From NCBI GenBank assembly GCA_036387335.1, contig DASVTZ010000105.1, forward strand, positions 62,001 through 126,000: DNA of 64,000 nt, read 5' to 3'. The DNA comes from Longimicrobium sp. GTDB taxonomy: Bacteria; Gemmatimonadota; Gemmatimonadetes; Longimicrobiales; Longimicrobiaceae. Position 1 is the first letter of the stretch. The number at the start of each line of letters is the position of its first letter. The position numbers and the translations under genes are program-made. Of this stretch, positions 51,351 to 59,556 are shown one piece after another. Under the pieces are notes generated by a model that was not told the origin of the DNA, searched no databases, and saw nothing but the letters and a program-made list of their open reading frames with translations.

Positions 51351-51516
51351 ACCTGAACTTTCGGATTGGCGCGGCACCATAACGGGCGGCCCAATCCTCG
51401 ATCTTTTTGATCTCCTCCGGGGTGAGGCGCGGCGGCGGCGGAATCGGCGGCTTGGATCCGCCCCGCGGGGGCACCGGCGCCGGAAGCGGCGGCGCGCCTG
51501 GCTTACTCTCGCTCAT
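51349..51516 (-). CDS. Small proline-rich protein coupled to a proteasome-like hydrolase
   Basis: 55 residues from ATG 51516. The first 33 are Pro/Gly/Ser/Lys-rich and should be disordered ('PGAPPLPAPVPPRGGSKPPI'); the last 22 form one amphipathic helix and a basic tail ('LTPEEIKKIEDWAARYGAAPIRKFR'). The ATG overlaps the stop of the preceding Ntn-hydrolase-like gene (ATGA), so it is translated with it and is very likely its partner. The terminator at 51318 follows two bases after its stop. No family is recognised. Confidence 0.7.
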   Translation of the reverse strand: MSESKPGAPPLPAPVPPRGGSKPPIPPPPRLTPEEIKKIEDWAARYGAAPIRKFR

Positions 51517-52454
51517 ATCGCTCCCATGCGCTTGTTTGTTCGAGCGGTACCATCGGCGGGAGGGTTGAGGTCCCGAGTGAAGTAGTGTTTGCGAGCAACC
51601 CACTTGAACCCCTGGTGCCGCGTGACCACCGCGATGTCGATGGGCGGAGCCACCGCCGGTACCCCTTGCTTGAACCTTACATACCCGACCGTTACGTCCG
51701 CCAGGTACTCCACGAGATCGATGGCGTCCTGCAAGGGCATGCCGGGATGGGCAAGCTCCGTTCGCGAAACGAGGAGCTGATCCGCCATTTCCGGCGCGAT
51801 ACCCGCCTGCACCACGCGAAGGTGCGCTTCGTGCGACCAGCCGTATACCAGCCGGTACAACGCTTCCGGCATTCCCCAGAAGTCGGCTACGCCCGATTCG
51901 CCCTGGCCGAACCTCTGTTCTGGCCCCGTGCACCGGCCATCCGATTCTATAGTGACGGTCCAGACCTCCGAATAGTAGCTAGCCGCCGAGAGCCCGGCAA
52001 CGACAAAACCGAGCGTCGGGAACTCAGGGGCCTCCGCCCCGGGAGCGCCTCCCTCTCCGTCCCACTCCGCGTCAGGTTCGGATGTGTCAGGGCCGAGTGC
52101 CATGGGGTTGCCGAATTCGGGAGCGTACAGCCCATCGTAAAAGAAATCGCGGACCCGCTGGGCGACTTCTTCAACCGTGTACTCCGAGGGATCGAGCGCC
52201 CATTCCGGATGCGCGGGATCCTCCCCACTGAGGCGCTGCCGCAGGTCTCGCGCGAGACTTCCGATCGATAGCCCAGCGAGGCCGCCCAGCCCGTACGTCA
52301 TGAGCCCGATGGGGAGGCCCTTCACCAGGTTGATGGTCTTTTCGGCGTTGTTGTATACGTTGAAGTACCTGTCGTTCTCGCCGATCAGCGACGCCGCGCT
52401 GTCCGTGCCGAGTACCACTCCGTCTCCAACTTTCAGGCAGATGGCGATCGTCAC
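51513..52454 (-). CDS. Proteasome beta-subunit-like Ntn-hydrolase, orphan
   Basis: 313 residues if started at GTG 52454, which puts Thr at position 2 (potential Thr1 nucleophile after Met removal). 'TIAICLKVGDGVVLGTDSAAS' matches the first strands of proteasome beta subunits: Thr1, then Asp17 at exactly the catalytic spacing, and a Lys in 'NNAEKTINLV' that could be the Lys33 equivalent with a five-residue insertion, followed by 'IGLMTYGLGGLAGLSIGSLARDLR' like the G-rich strand and helix 1. A GTG at 52523 would add a 23-residue prosegment. The middle and C-terminal parts (to 313) are larger than in HslV or Anbu (about 170-245) and carry 'EFPTLGFVVAGLSAAS' like the second core strand. No alpha subunit or ATPase gene is near. 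It reads into a 55-residue Pro-rich gene. The composition is somewhat AT-richer than the surroundings. Confidence 0.65.
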   Translation of the reverse strand: MTIAICLKVGDGVVLGTDSAASLIGENDRYFNVYNNAEKTINLVKGLPIGLMTYGLGGLAGLSIGSLARDLRQRLSGEDPAHPEWALDPSEYTVEEVAQRVRDFFYDGLYAPEFGNPMALGPDTSEPDAEWDGEGGAPGAEAPEFPTLGFVVAGLSAASYYSEVWTVTIESDGRCTGPEQRFGQGESGVADFWGMPEALYRLVYGWSHEAHLRVVQAGIAPEMADQLLVSRTELAHPGMPLQDAIDLVEYLADVTVGYVRFKQGVPAVAPPIDIAVVTRHQGFKWVARKHYFTRDLNPPADGTARTNKRMGAI

Positions 52455-52532
52455 GGCACGTTCCGGGAAGAAAGTGGACCTTTCGAGGCTAAGCTCGTCA
52501 GGAACAGATACCCCGGACGGCACCGACCGGTG

Positions 52533-53180
52533 CTAGGCCCCGCGCAGCACCTCGTCGCCCGCCACGACGAACACCTGGTCGCCGGGCAGAGGGGCGACGG
52601 TGGCGGCGCCGGTGAAGGCGCCGAAGGCGGGGAGGATTCCCACGTCCGCGCCGAAGTGGAAGCAGGGGAGGCGCTCCCTCGCCCGGCCGCGGCCGCGCAG
52701 GATGGCGGCGGGGTGCACGTGGCCGGCCAGCACGTAGCCCCGTGCGTCGGGCTCCGGGTGGTGCGCGTAGACGAACGGCGGGGACGGGAGCGGCGGGTCC
52801 GCCACGCGGAAGCCGAGGTCGGGCGGGGGATCGCCGGCGCCGCGGTCGTGGTTGCCGCGCACCAGCGTCAGCCGCAGGGCCGGGTGCCGCGCCCGCCACC
52901 CGCGCACCTCCGCCAGCACCGCCGCGGACTTCCCCTGGCGCGCGTGGAAGAGGTCGCCCAGGAAGACGATCTCCTCCGCCCCCGTGCGTTCCAGCGCCGC
53001 GTCCAGCCGTGCGAGCCCCTCGGCGGTGGTGCCGCCGGGCACCGCGATGCCGGCGGCGCGGAATGTGGCCGCCTTGCCCCAGTGCGCATCCGCCACCAGC
53101 AGCTCCCCCGTCGCCGGCCGGAAGAGCGCCCGCTCCGCCAGCAGCACCACCCGCTCCCCCGCGACCTCCGTATCGATCAC
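52533..53180 (-). CDS. pdeM: Ligase-associated DNA damage response endonuclease PdeM
   Basis: 215 residues from a GTG. It is a calcineurin-like metallophosphoesterase with the metal-binding motifs D31-x-H33 ('LVADAHWGKAATF'), Asp76 and His79 ('FLGDLFHARQGK'), Asn110-His111 ('VRGNHDRG') and 'VLAGHVHPA'. This motif set with DAHWGK and DLFH is typical of PdeM, which is encoded with an Lhr-type helicase and an ATP-dependent DNA ligase in a bacterial DNA-repair cassette. Both partners are present at 56766 and 61373. Here pdeM begins two bases after the stop of the TerY-type kinase gene, so it is transcribed with that triad. Confidence 0.92.
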   Translation of the reverse strand: MIDTEVAGERVVLLAERALFRPATGELLVADAHWGKAATFRAAGIAVPGGTTAEGLARLDAALERTGAEEIVFLGDLFHARQGKSAAVLAEVRGWRARHPALRLTLVRGNHDRGAGDPPPDLGFRVADPPLPSPPFVYAHHPEPDARGYVLAGHVHPAAILRGRGRARERLPCFHFGADVGILPAFGAFTGAATVAPLPGDQVFVVAGDEVLRGA

Positions 53181-53182
53181 GC

Positions 53183-54991
53183 TCAGTACGTCTGCACTTG
53201 ATAGGTGATCGGGAGCTGCACGGTGGTGCGGACGGGGCGGTCGTTCACCATCCCCGTGGTGAAGCGCATCCTCTCGGCCACCTCTATGGCCGCCTGGGAG
53301 AACTGCGGGTTGTCGCTCTCCAGCACCTCCACGCTCGCGGGGTCCACGGATCCGTCCTCCATGATGGTGAAGCGCAGGCTCACGGACCCGCCGACGCCGG
53401 CGTCGCGCAGGAGCGGCGGGTAGGTGCGCTCCAGGGCCCGCTGCACCACCGCGTGGTTGCTGAGCTGCGGCGGCTCGTCGACGTCCGAGATGTCATACGT
53501 CTGCCCGTCGCTCACCGGAGGAGGGAAGCGGGGCGGAAGGGGCGGCATGACGTCTTCGTCTTCGTGGTAGGGAGCCGGACCGGGGCCCCCGCTCACCGCA
53601 TCCGCCGTCAGGCCGGCGGCGACGGTCAGGAGGAGCATGACGGCGGCGAGCTGGCTCCAGTTGCGCGGGTTGCTGCGCGGCTGCAGTGCCGCCAGCGCCG
53701 CGACGAGCGCCAGGATGCCCGCGAAGAGCTGCCCCAGCCCCAGCGGCATCATCGCCAGCAGGAGGAGGGGAAAGATCCAGACGGCCGGGTCCGCGAGGGA
53801 GCTCTGCACCGCCGCCATGGCGCGCGCCGCGAGCGGGGCCGCGGGGGGTGCCGGCCTGCGCGGGCGCGGAGCGGGCGCCGGTGCGGGAATGGGCGGTGGC
53901 GCGGGGCGCCGCATGCGCGTGCCCACGCGGCTCGCGGCCTCAGCGGTGGCTGGGAAGGGGTCGCGGCCGCGCAGCAGGCGGGCGCGCTCGCACCACGGAC
54001 AGATCCCCAGGTGCGCGCCGAAACGGTGCTGCGGGTTCAGGTCGCAGCGGCGCAGCTCGCCCTCGGCTTCCCTGAGCGCGGCGCGCCAGCTCTCCGCGCT
54101 CGGCCGGACGGCGGGGTCCTGGTGGCCGTCCACGAAGCAGCGCACGAACAGCTCGCGTACGCCCGGATGCAGTACCTCGAACGGGAGCGCCAGCCGCGGC
54201 GGCGTGGCCGTGCGCCCGGGGCGGTCGCTGGCGTACGGGAACATCCCCGCGCGCAGCCGCTCCTCCAGCGGCTCCGGCTCCGCGCCGCCCACCGTGCGCA
54301 CGGCGAAGGGGTGCGTCCCCTCCATCAGCAGGAGGAAGAGGAGGACGGCAAGGCCGAAGCGGTCGTGCTCCGGCGTGCGGTCCACCGCGCCAAAGGGGAC
54401 GCCCTGGAGCTCGGGCGCGGTGAACTCCGGCCGCCCCACGCGCGAGCGGTAGACGGCGCCGGCGGCGGGGTCGGGGACCTGGAAGCCGTCCGTGTCCACC
54501 AGCGTGATCGCGCCGTCGGGGGCCACCAGGATGTTGGACTCGTTGACGTCGCCCACCACGTAGCCGCGCTCATGCAGCGCGGCGAAGGCGGCGGCGAGGT
54601 TGGACCCCGCCCGATGCAGCAGCCCGTAGTGGAAGAGCGGCGCCCGGGTGCGGCGCGTCACCGGGTTGTAGAACTCGAAGACGCGCGGCCCCTCCGCCCG
54701 TGGCATCAGGAACCCGACGGGCCGCCCCTCCTCGTCGACGACCCCCTCCTGCGGCCACGCGAGCCGAACCGCGCCCTCAGGGTCGGGCCCGAGCAGCGGC
54801 GGCGCCGCGATCATGCGCGCGATCTTGCGGGCGCGCTCGGGCGTGGGCTGGCGGAAGAGCTTGACCACCCGCTCCGCATCGCCCGGCAGCGCAAAGACGC
54901 GCGCCTCCCCGCCGGCGCCGAGCAGCAGCGACGGATCCAGCCGCAGCGTGACGCCGCGAGCGCGAAGCAAGGGGATCGGTGGGTCAGCCAT
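53183..54991 (-). CDS. TerY-type protein kinase with zinc-ribbon, membrane helices and a C-terminal TonB-like domain
   Basis: 602 residues. Kinase domain 15-300: glycine loop 'GAGGEARVFALP', ATP-binding Lys in 'RVVKLFRQ', catalytic loop 'YVVGDVNESNILVA' (Asp and Asn kept, HRD replaced by VGD), metal-binding Asp in 'LVDTDGFQV' and activation segment end 'PEFTAPEL'. Next is a ribbon-like 'CDLNPQHRFGAHLGICPWC', a Pro-rich linker, and about two membrane segments (about 410-470). The last 110 residues, 'YPPLLRDAGVGGSVSLRFTIMEDGSVDPASVEVLES' to 'QLPITYQVQTY', are a TonB/TolA C-terminal-type domain. The kinase forms a triad with the PP2C and vWA genes upstream. A kinase-TonB fusion of this kind is new to me. 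The start has no ribosome site, because a repeat element ends five bases before it. Confidence 0.88.
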   Translation of the reverse strand: MADPPIPLLRARGVTLRLDPSLLLGAGGEARVFALPGDAERVVKLFRQPTPERARKIARMIAAPPLLGPDPEGAVRLAWPQEGVVDEEGRPVGFLMPRAEGPRVFEFYNPVTRRTRAPLFHYGLLHRAGSNLAAAFAALHERGYVVGDVNESNILVAPDGAITLVDTDGFQVPDPAAGAVYRSRVGRPEFTAPELQGVPFGAVDRTPEHDRFGLAVLLFLLLMEGTHPFAVRTVGGAEPEPLEERLRAGMFPYASDRPGRTATPPRLALPFEVLHPGVRELFVRCFVDGHQDPAVRPSAESWRAALREAEGELRRCDLNPQHRFGAHLGICPWCERARLLRGRDPFPATAEAASRVGTRMRRPAPPPIPAPAPAPRPRRPAPPAAPLAARAMAAVQSSLADPAVWIFPLLLLAMMPLGLGQLFAGILALVAALAALQPRSNPRNWSQLAAVMLLLTVAAGLTADAVSGGPGPAPYHEDEDVMPPLPPRFPPPVSDGQTYDISDVDEPPQLSNHAVVQRALERTYPPLLRDAGVGGSVSLRFTIMEDGSVDPASVEVLESDNPQFSQAAIEVAERMRFTTGMVNDRPVRTTVQLPITYQVQTY

Positions 54992-54995
54992 CGAA

Positions 54996-55093
54996 TAGTG
55001 CGTAAGTGCGTAAGTGCGTAAGTGCGTTAGTCCTGAGTCCTAAGTGCTAAACTACACATACTTAGCACTTGGGACTTAGGACTTGGCACTTCC
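54996..55093. repeat. GTGCGTAA-type repeat element between kinase and PP2C genes
   Basis: On the minus strand it begins 'GGAAGTGCCAAGTCCTAAGT' (the last codons and stop of the PP2C gene) and ends with four copies of 'CGCACTTA'-like units. It includes the hairpin 'CTTAGCACTT'/'AAGTGCTAAA' with an ATGTGTAGT loop. It shares the GGAAGTGC border and 8-mer repeats with 38644-38929. It lies inside an otherwise tightly packed operon. Confidence 0.8.
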
Positions 55094-55813
55094 AGTTCTT
55101 GCCGCGATCACCAGCGTCAGGTCGTCGTCCGCGCGGGCGGTGACGCGCGGGCCGGCGAGGAAGGCGGCCAGCTCGGCTTCGCCCGCCTGCGCATCGTCGG
55201 TGTCGCCGGCGAAGCGGAAGAGCGGGGCGAAAAAGGGCGCGTGCGGCGCATTGTCCGGACGGCGGAGCGCGAGGCCCTGCAGCCCGTCGCTGAACGCGGC
55301 CAGGTGCAGCGGGGTGCCGCTCCAGCTGCTCCGCTGCACCGCGTCCAGCGCGCCCGGCGAGGTGAGGAAGACCGTCTCGTTCACGAACTCGCCTCCCATC
55401 GGCACCGTGACCGAGTGCATTCCATCGGCCCCCTCCACCACGAGCGCGCCATCGCCCACCTGCGCCGCGGACACGCCGTCGTCGCCCGCCAGCGCGAGGA
55501 TCAGCGTAGTCGCCAACTCGCGAGGGGCGGCGTTGCGGCGGGCGGCTTCCTCCTCGACGGCGGCCAGCGCGGCGATCAGTGCGCGGTCCAGCGACGGGCC
55601 CGCATCGCCGCCATCGCCGAGCGCTTCGATGGCGGCGCGCGCGGCGGCGGCGGCTCCCGCGGCGGCGTGCGTGGCGGAACCGGCGCCATCCGCCACCGCC
55701 AGCGCGACCGTGCCGCAGGGTAGAACGCGCCAGGCATGCGCATCTTGGCACGGCGTACCCTCACGCACGTGCCGGGTGCCGCGGACGGAAGCGCCCAGCA
55801 CGCGCCAGGTCAC
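55076..55813 (-). CDS. PP2C-type serine/threonine phosphatase of the TerY triad
   Basis: 245 residues from GTG 55813. PP2C motifs run in order: 'GTPCQDAHAWRVLP' (first metal-binding Asp), 'ALAVADGAGSATHAAAGA' (DGxG), 'LATTLILALAGDDGVSAAQVGDGALVV' and 'TARADDDLTLVIAART' (last Asp pair). This is the compact PP2C_2-type domain found in TerY phosphorylation triads. It should remove phosphate from the targets of the partner kinase in the cytoplasm. The GTG overlaps the vWA gene stop by four bases (GTGA). The last six residues and stop come from the repeat element at 54996-55093. Confidence 0.92.
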   Translation of the reverse strand: MTWRVLGASVRGTRHVREGTPCQDAHAWRVLPCGTVALAVADGAGSATHAAAGAAAAARAAIEALGDGGDAGPSLDRALIAALAAVEEEAARRNAAPRELATTLILALAGDDGVSAAQVGDGALVVEGADGMHSVTVPMGGEFVNETVFLTSPGALDAVQRSSWSGTPLHLAAFSDGLQGLALRRPDNAPHAPFFAPLFRFAGDTDDAQAGEAELAAFLAGPRVTARADDDLTLVIAARTGSAKS

Positions 55814-56487
55814 AGCTGCGCCCAGCCGCTGGGCGGCGGAAGCGCGATCTCGTCGCCGGGGCGCGAGTGCGCGATCCCCTGCATGCTCCGCGACAGCCAC
55901 ACGAACATCTCGCGGAAGTTGAGCCCCTTCAGCCGTAGCGGCGCGCGCACCGAGATCTTCGCCAGCCGCTGCAGGTTCGCGCCCTCCACCCCCACGGCGA
56001 AAAAGGCCACGCGCTTCGCCGCCTCCGCCTCGCGCAGCTCCTTCGCCGCCGCGGCCACGGCCTCGGACGGCTCCCCCTGCGGCTCGCCATCGGTCACCAT
56101 GAAGATCCAGGGCCGGTAGTAGCCGATGTCGTACGCGCGGTACGCGGCCTTCCGCTCCTCCACGAGCTGGAGCGCGCGGCCGATGGCGGCGGCCATGCGC
56201 GTCTGCCCCTCGGCGCGCAGGGCGGGGACCTCCCACTGGTCGGGCGGCGCGAAGTCCTGCACCACGCGCACGGCGTTGTCGAACGTCACCACCGCCACCT
56301 CCACCCGCCGTGCGGCCAGCGGATCGATGGCCAGGTCGAAGCGAAAGGTCTCCAGCCCGTCCAGCATCGCCTCCAGCGGCTCCCCGGCCATGGAGCCACT
56401 GGTGTCCAGCAGGAGGACGCACGGGCAGCGCGGCTCGGGGTTCTCGGCGAATTCCACGGCTTCGTCCAGCCGCGACAGCATCGACAT
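55810..56487 (-). CDS. TerY-like von Willebrand factor A domain protein
   Basis: 225 residues from ATG 56487. The MIDAS is 'CVLLLDTSGSMAGEPLEAM' (D28, S30, S32), with Thr in 'RAEGQTRMAAAIGRALQLV' and Asp in 'FMVTDGEPQGEPS'. The sequence follows TerY proteins through the end ('KISVRAPLRLKGLNFREMFVWLSRSM'). TerY is a metal-binding cytoplasmic protein linked to tellurium-type stress-response systems and is regulated by its partner kinase and PP2C phosphatase. It is the first gene of the minus-strand operon that runs to pdeM. A longer start at 56559 adds only an unstructured stretch and is rejected. Confidence 0.93.
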   Translation of the reverse strand: MSMLSRLDEAVEFAENPEPRCPCVLLLDTSGSMAGEPLEAMLDGLETFRFDLAIDPLAARRVEVAVVTFDNAVRVVQDFAPPDQWEVPALRAEGQTRMAAAIGRALQLVEERKAAYRAYDIGYYRPWIFMVTDGEPQGEPSEAVAAAAKELREAEAAKRVAFFAVGVEGANLQRLAKISVRAPLRLKGLNFREMFVWLSRSMQGIAHSRPGDEIALPPPSGWAQL

Positions 56488-56555
56488 CGTTGGCTCGATT
56501 GGTTCGGGTTCCACCGTTGTACGTTCGGGCGCCGCAGAGGTTGCGCAGAGTGCCC

Positions 56556-56765
56556 TCACCCCCGCTCGTCACCTCGCTGCCCCCTCTCCCGATAACAGGA
56601 GAGGGCTCCGCCCTCGCCGTTATCATGAGAGGGGGCGTAACGGCCGGCGCTGGTGCCGTGTCAAGCTGCGTCTGAGCTCACTCGGTAAAAACTCCCCCCT
56701 CTCTCGATAACAGAGGCGCCAGCCTCTCCTGTTATCGGGAGAGGGGGGTCGGGGGGGTGAGGGCC
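56556..56765. repeat. Two family B palindromic elements, back to back
   Basis: 56556-56640 is a family B unit in reverse orientation ('CCCCTCTCCCGATAACAGGA' and 'GCCGTTATCATGAGAGGGGG'); 56693-56765 is a second one ('CCCTCTCTCGATAACAGAGG' and 'CCTGTTATCGGGAGAGGGGG'). The latter ends at the stop codon of the Lhr-like helicase. Together they fill most of the 278-base gap between the TerY-like start and the helicase stop. Confidence 0.85.
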
Positions 56766-59252
56766 CTACCCCGCCGCCCTCTCCAGCCGCACCTGCATCT
56801 TCCTCACCCGGTCCCCCAGCGACTCGCTCGACACTCGGTTGCGCGCGCGGTCCACCAGCAGCGGAAAGGCGAGTGGCGGCGTGCGCTCCGGGCTCGTGAC
56901 GACCACGCGGCTGGCGGCGAGGCGCTCCAGGGTGCGGCCCAGGCGGCTGCTCTCCAGCTGGCGCTCCAGGACCTCGCGATGCGCCTGGCTCAGCAGCAGG
57001 TTCTGCGGGTCGAACCGCTGGAAGACGTCGAAGAAGAGGCCGCTCGACGCCTGGAGCTGCCGCGCCGTCTTTCCCGCGTGCGGCAGGCCGGGAAAGACGA
57101 GCCCCGCCACCCGCGCGATCTCGCGGAACTGCCGCTTCGCCATCTCGGTGGCGTTCAGTGACGCGGGGATGTCGTCCACCAGGTCGCGCGGGCTCAGCAG
57201 GCCGGCCGCCAGAGCCTCTTCGAGCGGCGCCTCGTCGGCCGAGAGGAGCTCCACGCCGTAGTCGTTGGCCGCCAGCGTGAACGAGATGGGGCGCATCCGC
57301 GAGATGCGGTACGCCAGGAGCGCGGCCAACCCCTCGTGCACCAGCCGGCCCTCGAAGGGGAAGAAGAAGAGGTGGAACCCCTCGCGCGTCTTCACCCGCT
57401 CCACCAGCAGCTCGTCCGCGGCGGGGATGCGGCTCCAGCGCGCCTGGATGTCGAGGATGGGCTTCACCGCCTCCATCTCGGGATCGCGAAAGATCCCCTC
57501 GCGCGCCTCCTCCAGCCGCCGCCGCAGCGCCGCCGCCAGCTCGGTAGAGAGCGGCATGCGCGCACCCATCCAGCGGGGGATGAAGCCCTTGATGCTCCCC
57601 GCTTTGCGCACCCAAGCCGTCATGTCGCGCACGCGCACGAACTCCACCGGCTTGCCGCTGAAGATGAAGCGGTCGCCGGGGCGCAGGCGCGCGATGAACG
57701 ACTCCTCCACCGATCCCAGCCGCGCGCCCTTGAGGTACTTCACGCTGACGGACGCGTCGCTCACGATGGTGCCCACCGCCTGACGGTGCCGCCGCGCCAC
57801 GCCGCCGTCCTCAACGCGCCACCAGCCGTCCTCGCCCGGGACGACGCGGGAGTACTCGGGGTACGCGCGCAGCGCCTCGCCCCCCCGCGACACGAAGTCC
57901 AGCGTCCACTCCCACTCGTCATCCAGAAGCCCGGCGTAGGCGCGGGTAGAGCGCACCTCCTCGCGCAGGTCGTCGGGCCGGAAGCCGCCGCCCAGCGCAA
58001 CCGTCACCACGTGCTGCGCCAGTACGTCCAGCGGGCGCTCCACGGGAAGGCGGCTCTCGATGGAGCCCGCCGTCACCGCGTCGCGCGCGGCGGCCACCTC
58101 CACCAGCTCCAACGCGTTGGTGGGGACGCAGGTGACGCGGCTCTCCACGCCCGGACGGTGGCCGCTGCGGCCCGCCCGCTGGAGGAGGCGTGCCACCCCT
58201 TTTGGGCTCCCCACCTGGAGCACGCGGTCCACGGGCGAGAAGTCGACGCCCAGGTCCAGCGACGAGGTGGCCACCACGCAGCGCAGGCGGCCGGTGCGCA
58301 GCCCCTCTTCCACGAAGTCGCGTGTGGAACGATCGAGCGAGCCGTGATGCAACGCGATCACCCCCGCCCACTCCGGCCGCGCGGCCAGGATCGCCTGGAA
58401 CCAGATCTCCGTCTGCGAGCGCGTGTTGGTGAAGACGATGGCGGTCTGCCCCTCCTCCACGGCCGCGACCACCTGCGGCAGCATCTGCGTCCCCAGGTGC
58501 CCGGCCCAGGGGAAGCGCTCGATGGTGCCGGGGATCAGCGCGTCGATCCGCACCGGCTTCGGCTCCTCGCCGCGTACGATGCGCCCCGGACCGGTCGCGC
58601 CCAGCAGCGTGTCCAGCGCCTCACCCAGGTTGCCGATGGTGGCGGAGAGCGCCCAGGTGCGCAGCCCCGGCCGCCAGCCGCGCAGCCTCGCCAGCGCCAG
58701 CTCCGTCTGCACGCCGCGCTTGCTCCCCATCAGCTCGTGCCACTCGTCCACCACCACCGCACGCAGGTCGCGAAAGAGCTCCGGCGCATCCGGCCGCGTC
58801 AGGAAGAGCGACAGCGACTCCGGTGTCGTGAGCAGTGCGCTCGGAAGCCGCCGCCGCTGCCTCGCCCTCGTCGCCTGCGAGGTGTCGCCCGTCCTGGACT
58901 CCAGCGTCCAGCCGATCCCGAGCGCCTCCAGCGCGTTGCCGAGCGCGACCTCGGTGTCCGCGGCCAGGGCGCGCAGCGGGGTGATCCACAGCACGCGCAG
59001 CCCCGGCGCCTTGCCGCCGGTCGGTTGCTCCTCCATCCACTCCAGCAGCGGCCCCATCCACGCGGCGTACGTCTTTCCCGTGCCGGTGGCGGCGTGCACC
59101 AGCCCGCTCTCGCCGTTGCGGTACGCATCCCAAACCTCGCGCTGGAACCCGAACGGCGTCCACCCGCGCGACACAAACCACGCCTCCACCCTTCCGAGCG
59201 CGGCGTCGCGTGCAGCCATCGGTGCGGCGGGTGCGGTGCGGGCCAAGATCAT
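56766..59252 (-). CDS. Ligase-associated DEXH-box helicase (Lhr-core type)
   Basis: 828 residues from ATG 59252 (59219 is another option). Helicase motifs: Q-like 'FGFQREVWDAY', I 'VHAATGTGKTYAAWM', Ia 'LWITPLRALA', II 'AVVVDEWHELMGS' (DEWH), III 'ALSATIGNLGE', then 'AIVFTNTRSQTE', V 'VATSSLDLGVDF' and VI 'QRAGRSGHRPG'. A large C-terminal region of winged-helix and Lhr-core type follows. It belongs to the Lhr superfamily-2 3'-5' helicases that associate with an ATP-dependent ligase and PdeM in bacterial DNA repair. Here, unlike the compact cassette, it is separated from both by unrelated genes. Confidence 0.93.
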   Translation of the reverse strand: MILARTAPAAPMAARDAALGRVEAWFVSRGWTPFGFQREVWDAYRNGESGLVHAATGTGKTYAAWMGPLLEWMEEQPTGGKAPGLRVLWITPLRALAADTEVALGNALEALGIGWTLESRTGDTSQATRARQRRRLPSALLTTPESLSLFLTRPDAPELFRDLRAVVVDEWHELMGSKRGVQTELALARLRGWRPGLRTWALSATIGNLGEALDTLLGATGPGRIVRGEEPKPVRIDALIPGTIERFPWAGHLGTQMLPQVVAAVEEGQTAIVFTNTRSQTEIWFQAILAARPEWAGVIALHHGSLDRSTRDFVEEGLRTGRLRCVVATSSLDLGVDFSPVDRVLQVGSPKGVARLLQRAGRSGHRPGVESRVTCVPTNALELVEVAAARDAVTAGSIESRLPVERPLDVLAQHVVTVALGGGFRPDDLREEVRSTRAYAGLLDDEWEWTLDFVSRGGEALRAYPEYSRVVPGEDGWWRVEDGGVARRHRQAVGTIVSDASVSVKYLKGARLGSVEESFIARLRPGDRFIFSGKPVEFVRVRDMTAWVRKAGSIKGFIPRWMGARMPLSTELAAALRRRLEEAREGIFRDPEMEAVKPILDIQARWSRIPAADELLVERVKTREGFHLFFFPFEGRLVHEGLAALLAYRISRMRPISFTLAANDYGVELLSADEAPLEEALAAGLLSPRDLVDDIPASLNATEMAKRQFREIARVAGLVFPGLPHAGKTARQLQASSGLFFDVFQRFDPQNLLLSQAHREVLERQLESSRLGRTLERLAASRVVVTSPERTPPLAFPLLVDRARNRVSSESLGDRVRKMQVRLERAAG

Positions 59253-59556
59253 GTCCCGGTGCGGGTGGATGCGACGGACCCCGCCACACGAGGCAACGAC
59301 CGCGCCCGCGCGAAATGCAGCCGTTCCGCGATGTGTCCGCGCCCCCGAAAACAAAGCGGCCGTCCACTGAACGTCCAGTGAACGGCCCCCACCCCCCGGC
59401 CCCCTCCCCCGCACGCGGGGGAGCGTGGGGGAGGGGGAGACTACGCGCGAGGTGGCGCACCCGCCCTGCCTCGAATACCCGCCTCCGCACGCCGATGCCG
59501 TAGGGGCAGACCTGCGTGTCTGCCCGCCCTCGCCGCCGCACCTACGCCCGAAACCG
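59253..59556. other. Intergenic region with family F and GGGGCAGAC palindromes
   Basis: 304 bases. 59350-59375 repeats 'AAGCGGCCGTCCACTGAACG' with 'CCAGTGAACGGCC' (a short hairpin). 59382-59441 is family F (CCCCACCCCCCGGCCCCCTC and GCGTGGGGGAGGGGG). 59503-59527 is 'GGGGCAGACCTGCGTGTCTG' with CCC, a hairpin like that at 47898. The promoter of the helicase gene should lie near the right of the helicase start. No gene is seen. Confidence 0.7.

Noticed and set aside
55076-56626. Single long protein covering vWA and PP2C on the minus strand
   Set aside because: The two genes are in different frames with a GTGA overlap; the long frame only contains the PP2C part meaningfully.
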